NCBI RefSeq assembly: GCF_003260205.1
Contig: NZ_QERF01000001.1
Location: forward strand, 434,001-498,000
Direction: 5' to 3'
DNA length: 64,000 nucleotides
From: Winogradskyella tangerina
GTDB lineage: Bacteria; Bacteroidota; Bacteroidia; Flavobacteriales; Flavobacteriaceae
A program made the position numbers and the translations under genes. The notes beneath the pieces are model-generated. The model was not told where the DNA came from. It ran no database searches and saw only the letters and a program-made list of their open reading frames with translations. Shown here in pieces: positions 9,204-17,410 of the stretch (its first letter is position 1; every line of letters begins with the position of its first letter).

Positions 9204-10823
9204 CTAATACCCATAACGCTGTGGACCACCGCGTCTAACTTCTTCTGAAGCACCAGATTCAAACTGTTTGAAATTCTCTCTGAAAGCATTAGATAATTTA
9301 AAGGCCATATCATAGTAAGCCTTGTCATCATTCCAGGTCGTCCTTGGACTCAATACTTCAGTTGGTACACCTGGGCACGTTCTTGGCTGAGCCACTCCAA
9401 ATACGGAGTGAATATGGTAATCCTCGTACGTATAGTTACCTAACTGACCTGTTAATGCCGCTGTGATCATAGCTCGTGTATACTTTAATTTCATACGTGT
9501 ACCGACACCATAAGGACCGCCAGTCCAACCTGTATTCACTAACCAAACATTAACACCTGCGTCTTTCATCTTCTTACTCAACATATCGGCGTACTCTCCT
9601 GGATGCAACGGCATAAACGGTGCTCCGAAGCACGCTGAGAATGAAGGTTGTGGTTCAACAACACCTGCTTCGGTACCAGCTACTTTTGCCGTATATCCTG
9701 AAATGAAGTGATACGCAGCTTGTGCTGGTGTTAATTTGGAAATTGGAGGTAACACTCCAAATGCATCTGCAGTTAAGAAGAAAATATTCTTAGGATTAGA
9801 TGCAAATGATGGTGTTTTAATATTGTCGATATGATATATCGGATAACTCACCCTTGTATTTTGGGTTATCGAACTATCAAAATAATCAACGTCGCCGTTA
9901 TCCTTAAAAATAACGTTTTCAAGAATTGCGCCTGGCTTAATGGCTCTATAAATATCTGGTTCTTTTTCTTCTGAAAGATCAATCACCTTAGCATAACAAC
10001 CACCTTCAAAATTAAAGATGGTATTCTCTGCAGTCCAACCGTGTTCGTCATCACCGATTAACTGACGATCTGGATCTGTAGATAAAGTAGTTTTTCCAGT
10101 GCCTGATAATCCGAAGAAAATAGCCGTTTCACCATTTTCACCCACATTTGCTGAGCAATGCATTGGCAATACGTTCTTTTCAACAGGAAGAATAAAATTC
10201 AAGGCTGTAAAAATTCCTTTTTTCATTTCACCTGTATAGGCCGAACCAGCAACTAAAGCAATTTTCTTTGTGAAATTTAGGATAGAAAAATTCCCTTGTC
10301 TTAAACCGTGTTCTTCAGGATTTGGGCATTCATAACCCGGTGCACAAAGTACTAACCATTCTTCTTCAAAATTATTTAATTCCTCTTCGGAAGGTCTTAA
10401 GAACATATTATAGATGAACATATTAGACCACGGATATTGGGTGACTGTTCTTACGTTCATTTTATAATTCGGATCAGCACATACATAACCATCTCTTACA
10501 AATACTTCTTTACCGCTTAGATATGCTTCAATTTCGCCTTGAAGGAAATCAAAATTTTCAGGAGAGATTGGTTTGTTAGATTTGCCCCACCAAATACGAT
10601 CTTTAGTATAATCGTCTTTTACCAAAAAACGGTCTTCAGGAGAACGCCCAGTGAACTTTCCGGTATTGATAGCCAAAGTTCCGTTTGAGGTCTCTTTACC
10701 CATTCCTTTCTCGACAGTTATAGCCTGAAGTTGTTTAGGTTCTAGTTGATAGTGAATTTGAGCATTTTTGATGCCATATTTTTCTAACGAAATCGTTTTC
10801 GTTGAAGGGGTATGGTTATCCAT
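9204..10823 (-). CDS. pckA: Phosphoenolpyruvate carboxykinase (ATP)
   Basis: The ATP-dependent enzyme converts oxaloacetate to phosphoenolpyruvate, the entry to gluconeogenesis, in the cytoplasm. The 539 residues include the kinase-1a P-loop GLSGTGKTT at 238-246 and the kinase-2 motif GDDEHGW at 257-263. SGYTAKVAGTE and the NTGWTGGPYGVG block further on complete the active site. Length and motifs fit the ATP-type rather than the GTP-type enzyme. It is monocistronic, with its own -7 box upstream and a terminator downstream. Confidence 0.97.
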   Translation of the reverse strand: MDNHTPSTKTISLEKYGIKNAQIHYQLEPKQLQAITVEKGMGKETSNGTLAINTGKFTGRSPEDRFLVKDDYTKDRIWWGKSNKPISPENFDFLQGEIEAYLSGKEVFVRDGYVCADPNYKMNVRTVTQYPWSNMFIYNMFLRPSEEELNNFEEEWLVLCAPGYECPNPEEHGLRQGNFSILNFTKKIALVAGSAYTGEMKKGIFTALNFILPVEKNVLPMHCSANVGENGETAIFFGLSGTGKTTLSTDPDRQLIGDDEHGWTAENTIFNFEGGCYAKVIDLSEEKEPDIYRAIKPGAILENVIFKDNGDVDYFDSSITQNTRVSYPIYHIDNIKTPSFASNPKNIFFLTADAFGVLPPISKLTPAQAAYHFISGYTAKVAGTEAGVVEPQPSFSACFGAPFMPLHPGEYADMLSKKMKDAGVNVWLVNTGWTGGPYGVGTRMKLKYTRAMITAALTGQLGNYTYEDYHIHSVFGVAQPRTCPGVPTEVLSPRTTWNDDKAYYDMAFKLSNAFRENFKQFESGASEEVRRGGPQRYGY

Positions 10824-10846
10824 AATTTTTGTGTTGTTTAAAGACG

Positions 10847-10854
10847 CAAAATTA
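10847..10854 (-). promoter_or_regulatory. -7 promoter box of pckA
   Basis: The minus strand reads TAATTTTG, a perfect TAnnTTTG, 23 bases upstream of the ATG at 10823. No convincing TTG partner was seen. Confidence 0.5.
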
Positions 10855-10888
10855 TGATTTTATTTTAAAACCGCATGGCTAAAAACTA

Positions 10889-11278
10889 TTAATCGACCTT
10901 ATTTCTTATTATACCGATTAACATCACGACCCAGCCAATTATTAAGACCAAACCACCAATTGGAGTAATCATGGCAATGCGCTTGAAATTGAATTCTGTA
11001 AGCTCATTGGTAGCTAAACCATAAATAGAGCCAGAAAAGCAGATCAACCCAATGATCACCAAATAAAATAACCATTTCTTAAACTTTAGGTCTAAAAATG
11101 ATGTGCTTCCAATAATTAAAAGTAAAAAGGCATGATATAATTGATATCGAACACCAGTCTCAAAAGATTCTATGGCATCGGCCTCTATCAGTTTTTCTAG
11201 ACCATGCGCCGCAAAGGCTCCTAAAATAATTCCTAGAATCCCTAAAATTGTCCCTGTGATCAATAGTTTTTTGTTCAT
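10889..11278 (-). CDS. DUF423 membrane protein
   Basis: A 129-residue protein with four predicted transmembrane helices (about 5-25, 48-66, 72-92, 102-124) and the DUF423 hallmark GAFAAHGLE near residues 18-26, followed by VRYQLYHAF. I chose the ATG at 11278 (MNKKLLITG) because the frame upstream to 11347 encodes a non-conserved stretch that overlaps the promoter region. The function is unknown; relatives include E. coli YgdD. It is divergent from the saccharopine dehydrogenase-like gene, and a minus-strand -7 box (TAATTTTG, 11335-11342) lies between them. Confidence 0.85.
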   Translation of the reverse strand: MNKKLLITGTILGILGIILGAFAAHGLEKLIEADAIESFETGVRYQLYHAFLLLIIGSTSFLDLKFKKWLFYLVIIGLICFSGSIYGLATNELTEFNFKRIAMITPIGGLVLIIGWVVMLIGIIRNKVD

Positions 11279-11358
11279 AAGTAAAGTTGTCTTTATGATT
11301 ATTTTACTTCTTGTATTTATTACATTCGTGCTTACAAAATTAGTCATATAAAGCCACT

Positions 11359-12723
11359 ATGCGAAAGATTTTAATAATTGGTGCAGGAAAGTCATCGTCT
11401 TATCTCATAAAGTATTTGCTGGATAAATCTGAATCTGAAAACCTTCAAATTACGATTGGTGATATTGATGTTGAAAATGCCAAAAAACTTGTTGGCGAGC
11501 ACACTAATGTCAATATAATTCATCTGGATGTTTTTAAGGCAGAGTCTAGGACTGAAGCAATTCAGAATTCAGATATAGTGGTGTCAATGTTGCCAGCTCG
11601 TTTTCATATTGAAGTTGCTAAAGACTGCGTGAAACACAAAAAACATATGGTAACAGCATCTTATGTGAGTAAGAAGATTGAAGCCTTAGATGCTGAAGTG
11701 AAGGCTAATAACCTGGTTTTTATGAATGAAATCGGAGTTGATCCCGGAATTGATCATATGAGTGCCATGCAGGTTATTGATCGCATTAGAGATCATGGCG
11801 GAAAAATGATCATGTTTGAAACCTTTACTGGTGGACTTGTAGCACCAGAAAGTGATGATAACCTTTGGAACTATAAATTCACCTGGAATCCCAGAAATGT
11901 TGTACTTGCTGGGCAAGGTGGCGCTGCAAAATTTCTTCAGGAAAATCAATTTAAATACATTCCTTATGGGCGCTTATTCAGACGTACAGAATTCTTAGAT
12001 ATTGAAGGTTATGGCCGTTTTGAAGGTTATGCGAACCGAGACTCATTAAAATACCAGCATGTTTATGGATTAGACCATGCTAAAACACTTTATCGAGGTA
12101 CCATGAGACGCGTCGGCTTTAGTCGTGCATGGAATGTTTTTGTTCAGTTAGGGATGACTGACGATAGCTACACTATCGACGATAGTGCCAATATGAGCTA
12201 TCGCGATTTTGTAAACGCATTTTTGCCGTATAGTCCAACTGATTCGGTCGAATTGAAATTTAGACATGCCCTAAAAATTGATCAGGATGACATCGTATGG
12301 GATAAGTTCTTAGAATTAGACCTGTTTAATCATGATAAAATGGTGGGCTTGGATAAAGCAACACCAGCCGAAATACTTCAGAAGATATTAATGGATAGTT
12401 GGACGCTCGATAAGGAAGACAAAGATATGATCGTTATGTATCATAAATTTGGCTATGAAATTGAGGGCGAAAAGCGTCAGATCGACGCAACGATGGTTGT
12501 TGTTGGCGAGGATCAAACATACACTGCCATGGCAAAAACAGTAGGTTTACCTGTTGCTATGGCAACCCTAGATATCTTGAACGGTAAAATAAAAACGCCT
12601 GGAGTTCAAATTCCTATTTCAAAGGAAGTTTACACACCAATTCTTGAGGAGTTGGAAACTTATGGTGTAAAATTTAATGAGAAAAAAGTACCATATTTAG
12701 GCTATAATCCTCTCAATCTTTAA
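11359..12723 (+). CDS. Saccharopine dehydrogenase family protein (Lys9-like)
   Basis: A 454-residue oxidoreductase with an N-terminal NAD(P)-binding motif GAGKSSS at 8-14 and the family's SMLPARFH (about 77-84) and NEIGVDPGIDHM (about 122-133) blocks. In fungi this fold splits saccharopine in lysine metabolism. In Bacteroidota the gene is usually annotated saccharopine reductase, although the route it serves is not always clear. No partner lysine gene is adjacent. The next gene, 51 bases downstream, is an Lrp-type regulator, a family that often senses amino acids, so regulation by lysine or a related amino acid is possible. Confidence 0.85.
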   Translation: MRKILIIGAGKSSSYLIKYLLDKSESENLQITIGDIDVENAKKLVGEHTNVNIIHLDVFKAESRTEAIQNSDIVVSMLPARFHIEVAKDCVKHKKHMVTASYVSKKIEALDAEVKANNLVFMNEIGVDPGIDHMSAMQVIDRIRDHGGKMIMFETFTGGLVAPESDDNLWNYKFTWNPRNVVLAGQGGAAKFLQENQFKYIPYGRLFRRTEFLDIEGYGRFEGYANRDSLKYQHVYGLDHAKTLYRGTMRRVGFSRAWNVFVQLGMTDDSYTIDDSANMSYRDFVNAFLPYSPTDSVELKFRHALKIDQDDIVWDKFLELDLFNHDKMVGLDKATPAEILQKILMDSWTLDKEDKDMIVMYHKFGYEIEGEKRQIDATMVVVGEDQTYTAMAKTVGLPVAMATLDILNGKIKTPGVQIPISKEVYTPILEELETYGVKFNEKKVPYLGYNPLNL

Positions 12724-12774
12724 AATTTATAATACATTTTATATATTTAACTTTCATATTAAAAGAATATTTCT

Positions 12775-13245
12775 GTGAAGGTTAATGATAAAGGCATCTA
12801 TATAGATGGCATTGATAAAAAGATACTTAGAGCTTTAATGGCAGATGCCCGAACGCCTGTTTTAGAAATTGCTAGAAATGTTGGCATATCGGGTGCAGCG
12901 ATACATCAACGACTTAAAAAACTTGAAAAATCAGGATTATTAGCAGGTTCAAAATTTGTTATTAATCCGAAAATTTTAGGTTATACAACCATGGCCTTCG
13001 TTGGAGTTTACTTGGATAAAGCAGTGAGTAACCCCGAAGCCGTAAAGCAATTACAGCGCGTTCCTGAAGTTATTGAATGCCATTATACCACTGGCGAATG
13101 GAGTATTTTCATAAAGATACTTTCAAAAGACAACGAACATTTAATGCATCTTCTTAACACGCAGATTCAAGGGATAAATGGAGTTTCAAGAACAGAAACA
13201 TTTATCTCACTTCAACAGCAAATTAATAGACAAATCAAGATCTGA
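12775..13245 (+). CDS. Lrp/AsnC family transcriptional regulator
   Basis: A 156-residue regulator starting at GTG (12775). The N-terminal winged helix-turn-helix spans about residues 10-60 (DKKILRALMADARTP, then ISGAAIHQRLKKLE). The C-terminal RAM ligand-binding domain spans about 75-150 (TMAFVGVYLDKA, then ECHYTTGEWSIFIKI). Such proteins form dimers and octamers that bind AT-rich palindromes and respond to amino acids. It is close behind the saccharopine dehydrogenase-like gene and ends seven bases before the convergent EamA gene. Its targets are not visible. Confidence 0.92.
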   Translation: MKVNDKGIYIDGIDKKILRALMADARTPVLEIARNVGISGAAIHQRLKKLEKSGLLAGSKFVINPKILGYTTMAFVGVYLDKAVSNPEAVKQLQRVPEVIECHYTTGEWSIFIKILSKDNEHLMHLLNTQIQGINGVSRTETFISLQQQINRQIKI

Positions 13246-13252
13246 ATAATGC

Positions 13253-14083
13253 TCAGTGGCGTTTCGCCGCAATATTGAGGAGCATACCCACAACTACTAA
13301 TATCATCCCAAAAATTGACCATACGCTGTAAGTCTCTCCGAATAGGACGTACCCAAAAATCAAGGCGTAAACTAATTCCATATATTTGAGAGGCGCTACA
13401 AGACTTGTTTCTGCCATTTGGAAGGATTTGGTGAAAAATACTTGCCCTACCAATCCTAGGGTCCCAATAAGACCTATCCAGATCCATTCGTCACCTAATG
13501 GCATGCGCCAATGATTAAGAAAAAACAGGCTACCAACTATAGAAAAAACCATGAAGTAATTGATTATAGTTAGAAAATGTTCTTTATTACCTAGATACCT
13601 CACAATTACAAAAACAGCCCCAACCAAGAGCGCCGATAGCATGATAAGAATAAAGCTATAGGTATCTATCCTAAGATCCAATCCTTTCATGATAAATGCC
13701 CCAACTACTGCAATGATAAGACTTATCCATTGCCAAAACTTCACCTTTTCCTTCAAGAAAAAATAGGCCAACACTACACTGAAAATAGGTGCCGTATATC
13801 GTAAAGCTACTGCGGAACCGAGTGGGATCCGTTGTACAACTGTAAAGAATAATGCCAAAGACACAAAACTTAGAACTCCTCTGACGCTCAACCAACGATA
13901 ATTTTTTCCGATGATTGGAATTTTCTTAACGATCATATAAGGAAAAATAAATACGAAGGTCCCAAAGGCTCTGAAAAATACAACTTGCATAGGATGAAAA
14001 TCTTGCAGGTACTTGGCCATCAAATTCATCCAGGCAAAAGCGAACGCTGCAATAAGCATATAAATAATACCCTTTTTATTCAC
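13253..14083 (-). CDS. EamA/DMT family transporter
   Basis: A 276-residue protein with about ten hydrophobic helices in two repeated EamA halves. The first contains MLIAAFAFAWMNLMAKY and the second begins near residue 145 (IMLSALLVGAVFVIVRYLG). The drug/metabolite superfamily includes amino-acid, nucleotide and metabolite exporters; the substrate cannot be read from the sequence. It is convergent with the Lrp gene and seems to be transcribed alone. Confidence 0.88.
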   Translation of the reverse strand: MNKKGIIYMLIAAFAFAWMNLMAKYLQDFHPMQVVFFRAFGTFVFIFPYMIVKKIPIIGKNYRWLSVRGVLSFVSLALFFTVVQRIPLGSAVALRYTAPIFSVVLAYFFLKEKVKFWQWISLIIAVVGAFIMKGLDLRIDTYSFILIMLSALLVGAVFVIVRYLGNKEHFLTIINYFMVFSIVGSLFFLNHWRMPLGDEWIWIGLIGTLGLVGQVFFTKSFQMAETSLVAPLKYMELVYALIFGYVLFGETYSVWSIFGMILVVVGMLLNIAAKRH

Positions 14084-14116
14084 AAGGAGTTGTCATAAGT
14101 TGTCCAAAATTACAAT

Positions 14117-14143
14117 AAAAAAAGCCCTGATCTCTCAGGGCTT
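14117..14143 (-). terminator. Intrinsic terminator of the zinc peptidase gene
   Basis: The stem AAGCCCTGA/TCAGGGCTT with loop TCTC has an A run on its left that becomes the U tract of the minus-strand transcript ending at 14164. Confidence 0.85.
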
Positions 14144-14163
14144 AATATTTTATTTCAAAATTA

Positions 14164-14859
14164 TTAATCTCTACCACCAAATACTTGTAAAGCCCAATAT
14201 AATAATGATGCTAAAGCACCTATTGCAGCTACCAGATAGGTTCTAGCCGCCCATTTTAAGGCGTCTTCAGATCCTTTGTATTCTTCTGGTGTTACCATAT
14301 TTTTTGCCTTTAACCAGGCCAATGCTCTATTACTCGCATCATACTCAACAGGCAATGTGATAAAGCTAAATAATGTAGCAAAACCCATCATGGCTAATCC
14401 GGCTATGGCAACATAGTAGCCAATGCCTACTCCTGCAGCAGCACCAAGTATCAATCCTCCTATAACAACCCATTGTGACATTCCGGAAGTGACACTTACG
14501 ATTGGCACTAACTGAGATCGCATTTGTAAGTAACTATAAGCTTGGGCGTGCTGTACGGCATGCCCAACTTCGTGCGCAGCAACAGCAGCAGCTGCAGCAT
14601 TACGTTGATTGTAAACAGCCTCACTTAAATTTACAGTTTTATTTTTTGGGTTATAATGATCTGTTAACTGACCTGGTGTTGAAATCACTTCAACATCGTA
14701 AATACCATTATCAGATAACATTTTCTCGGCAATTTCTCTTCCACTTAATCCATTGCGTAATTGAACTTTTGAATAATGTGCAAACTTTCGCTTTAAGGTG
14801 CTACTTACAGCCCAACTCACTAAAGCTATTGCCCCAATTAATATATAATATCCTAACAT
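14164..14859 (-). CDS. Membrane zinc metallopeptidase (YugP-like)
   Basis: A 231-residue protein of the neutral zinc metallopeptidase family, typified by B. subtilis YugP. The zinc motif HEVGH is at 96-100, followed by AVQHAQAY. Hydrophobic segments lie at about 3-20, 125-150, 153-175 and 205-225, so it is an inner-membrane protease. LPVEYDASNRAL, which provides the third ligand in the family, is near 177-188. Substrates are unknown. It is transcribed alone, with a terminator immediately after. Confidence 0.9.
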   Translation of the reverse strand: MLGYYILIGAIALVSWAVSSTLKRKFAHYSKVQLRNGLSGREIAEKMLSDNGIYDVEVISTPGQLTDHYNPKNKTVNLSEAVYNQRNAAAAAVAAHEVGHAVQHAQAYSYLQMRSQLVPIVSVTSGMSQWVVIGGLILGAAAGVGIGYYVAIAGLAMMGFATLFSFITLPVEYDASNRALAWLKAKNMVTPEEYKGSEDALKWAARTYLVAAIGALASLLYWALQVFGGRD

Positions 14860-14939
14860 AGTTTTTCAATTTTTGTATTGTAAAATTACTAAATGGGATG
14901 CAAATTATGCGCCAAATTTTAGTTAAGAAATTTTGTCAG

Positions 14940-15467
14940 TTATTCTTTCTTGAGAATAGCACTTTGAACAACCGTTACAGGATAAACTGTCACTTCAGGT
15001 ACTTCTTCGGTACTTTCGTTAACTGTTTTAGCATTTTTACTTGAAAATATGATTTTGAATTCCATGCGATCCTCATAGAATGTCTCAATGGTAGTGAGAA
15101 GGTTGCCTTCTACTTCAAAAACACTATACAACGTATTATCGAAAAAATTAGCTCCTAAAATTATACCGTTGTTTTCGTCAATTAGGTATTGTCCTTTGTC
15201 AGCATCTTTAACAATGAGATTGTAATTGCGTTCTTGGCGATTACCATCAGCAATATAAACCAACTGATACTGATAATAGCCTAAGCTATCTGTAGCCTGA
15301 ATATTAAATTCCATTCCAATGGTTTGTGAACCCTTGGCATTTTTTATTACCAAATCACCTTTGTAATTGCCCAGAAAATCATCTGGGAAATTTAGAGAAT
15401 CTTCGGACTGCCCATAGCTACTGAAAACTACACAGAGAACTACTAAAAACTTAAATAACTTCAACAT
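14940..15467 (-). CDS. Exported protein of unknown function
   Basis: I do not recognise this 175-residue protein. It starts with a clear signal peptide (about 1-19, ending SSYGQ). The rest is rich in beta-type stretches (FLGNYKGDLVIKN, YYQYQLVYIADG), as in small lipocalin-like or META-type periplasmic domains. It ends in a short acidic and then hydrophobic tail. It lies between alanine dehydrogenase and the zinc peptidase on the same strand, with gaps of 46 and 80 bases, so it may be read through from either transcript. Confidence 0.6.
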   Translation of the reverse strand: MLKLFKFLVVLCVVFSSYGQSEDSLNFPDDFLGNYKGDLVIKNAKGSQTIGMEFNIQATDSLGYYQYQLVYIADGNRQERNYNLIVKDADKGQYLIDENNGIILGANFFDNTLYSVFEVEGNLLTTIETFYEDRMEFKIIFSSKNAKTVNESTEEVPEVTVYPVTVVQSAILKKE

Positions 15468-15513
15468 ATCATAAACTTTTGTCTATGACATAAAGATAAA
15501 TAAAACCTAAGGT

Positions 15514-16617
15514 TTAAGCCATGGCATCAACCGACCAATTAAAGGCATGTGCAATTTCTTCATACACAATTTTACCTTTTACAATATTCAAACCTTTTCT
15601 TAGAGATTTGTCCTTTGCACAGGCCACTTCCCAACCTTGATTGGCTAAACGTAACACATAAGGTAAGGTAACATTAGTTAAGGCCAGAGTCGAAGTATAA
15701 GGTACAGCACCAGGCATATTGGCTACACAGTAATGTACTACATCATCGATAATATAGGTAGGATCTTCGTGCGTAGTTGCTTTTGTAGTTTCTATACAAC
15801 CACCTTGATCTACTGCGACATCAACGATTACTGTACCAGGTCGCATTTCTTTCAACATATCTTTAGTGATTAATTTTGGCGCTTTAGCACCTTTAATCAA
15901 AACGCCACCAACAATAAGATCGTGATCTTTAATTCTATTTCTAATATTGAATTCGCTCGAAAATTCAGTTACCACGTGGTTCGGCATAACATCATTAACA
16001 TAGCGTAATTGCTTCATATTAATATCCATGATCGTCACATGAGCTCCGAGACCTGCCGCCATTTTAGCAGCCTGAATTCCAACGGTTCCAGCGCCTAGCA
16101 CCAATACTTTTCCGGGAGGTACACCAGGTACACCACCTAATAAAACACCTCTACCCTTAATTGGTTTTTCTAAGTATTTTGCACCTTGCTGAATGGCCAT
16201 TCTACCAGCAACTTCAGACATTGGTGTTAATAATGGTAGTAAGCCATCTTCATCTTCAACGGTTTCATAAGCAATACATACAGCTTTACTATTTAACATA
16301 GCACGCGTTAATGGTTCGCTCGATGCAAAATGGAAATAGGTAAAAACAATATGATGCGGCTTTATAAGATCGTATTCAACAGCAATTGGTTCCTTCACCT
16401 TTACGATCATATCTGCTGATGCATAAACCTCTTCAATAGTGTCTAATAATGTCGCTCCGACTTTTTCGTAATCTTCATCAAAAAAACCGCTACCTAAACC
16501 TGCGGTCTTCTGTACATAGACAGTGTGATTGTTTTTAATAAGTTCGAATACACCTGCGGGTGTCATTCCTACTCTGTTTTCGTTGTTCTTGATTTCTTTT
16601 GGGACTCCGATTTTCAT
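15514..16617 (-). CDS. ald: Alanine dehydrogenase
   Basis: This NAD-dependent enzyme interconverts alanine and pyruvate plus ammonia. From the ATG at 16617 the protein is 367 residues and starts MKIGVPKEIK like family members; an ATG six codons upstream adds a non-conserved leader. The two catalytic residues fall exactly where expected: K75 in VKVKEP and H96 in TYFHFA. The NAD-binding VLGAGTVGIQAAKMA lies near residues 169-183. An AT-rich inverted repeat about 45-75 bases upstream is a candidate operator. Confidence 0.95.
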   Translation of the reverse strand: MKIGVPKEIKNNENRVGMTPAGVFELIKNNHTVYVQKTAGLGSGFFDEDYEKVGATLLDTIEEVYASADMIVKVKEPIAVEYDLIKPHHIVFTYFHFASSEPLTRAMLNSKAVCIAYETVEDEDGLLPLLTPMSEVAGRMAIQQGAKYLEKPIKGRGVLLGGVPGVPPGKVLVLGAGTVGIQAAKMAAGLGAHVTIMDINMKQLRYVNDVMPNHVVTEFSSEFNIRNRIKDHDLIVGGVLIKGAKAPKLITKDMLKEMRPGTVIVDVAVDQGGCIETTKATTHEDPTYIIDDVVHYCVANMPGAVPYTSTLALTNVTLPYVLRLANQGWEVACAKDKSLRKGLNIVKGKIVYEEIAHAFNWSVDAMA

Positions 16618-16919
16618 TTGATAATTGTTTAGCAAATCTGTCGAATGGAATTCGCCATAGCCTGAATTAAATTTTGAATTAATTCACACAGGCGCATTTC
16701 ATGGTTATAGATTTTGAGTTAATAAATAGCACTATGAAATACTATTAAAAATGTCAGCTATCCAAATTTGAAACTCATTTGAATACCATTTTTGTGGAAT
16801 TATTATTTTGAAGTTTTTATTTTAAGAATTCATCAACAAATGCTTCATTTTCAAAGAAATACAGCAATAGACGTAATTCGCATTGTTTCGATAAACGGAA
16901 ACTGAAGATTTTTCAGGTC
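16618..16919. other. Intergenic region with a palindrome upstream of ald
   Basis: These 302 bases carry no credible coding frame. The only structure seen is the inverted repeat at 16660-16693: GCCTGAATTAA facing TTAATTC-aca-CAGGC, with the perfect 12-base palindrome TGAATTAATTCA (16675-16686) inside. The position fits an operator or promoter region of ald. No perfect -7 box was found. Confidence 0.5.
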
Positions 16920-17282
16920 TTAATCATCGAAGGCTAAAGTGACTTTTATGACTCTTTGATCCTCAAAAATGAGGAGTAAATGTTCTCGCTTTGAATCGAC
17001 AAAACTTGGAGGTTCACCAATGCCGTAAATTAAGATATCTTGTGGTTCGGTTGAACTAAATTGTGGAATTCCTAAAATCGCACGGACTTCAGACTTTGTT
17101 TTGTTCATCAGAAGTTGTGACTCAATAAGATCGTCGACCATTTTGTAGCGCTTACGTGGGTTGTCTTTCCAGAGACTTTCATCGAAACGTGTTTCAAACA
17201 ATTGAATTAAGGAGAAACTTATAACAAAAGCCAAAATGAAGAATAAAATAAACTTATCTAATCGTTTTAGCTTTAGTATCAT
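16920..17282 (-). CDS. Small membrane-anchored protein, BamE/SmpA-like core
   Basis: A 120-residue protein with one N-terminal membrane segment (about 10-28). A short soluble domain contains MVDDLIESQLLMNKTKSEVRAILG (shown here as two parts: MVDDLIESQLLM near 47-58 and NKTKSEVRAILG near 59-70). Helix-turn-strand stretches of this kind occur in BamE/SmpA-fold proteins. The resemblance is by pattern only and the function is unknown. It lies alone between leuS and ald on the minus strand. Confidence 0.55.
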   Translation of the reverse strand: MILKLKRLDKFILFFILAFVISFSLIQLFETRFDESLWKDNPRKRYKMVDDLIESQLLMNKTKSEVRAILGIPQFSSTEPQDILIYGIGEPPSFVDSKREHLLLIFEDQRVIKVTLAFDD

Positions 17283-17410
17283 TTGGTCTGTTTTGAAACT
17301 GTCTCGGGCAACTACAAGATATAAATTCTCTCAAGAAATATTATTGTAATCCTAGGTTCTCAATACAAAATTGCAGTGAGTAATATCAGGTGTACTAGCG
17401 CCAATAGCGA

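Noticed and set aside
14502..14861. 119-codon plus-strand frame with a Q-rich stretch
   Set aside because: It is antisense to the zinc peptidase; the glutamines come from the complement of alanine codons.
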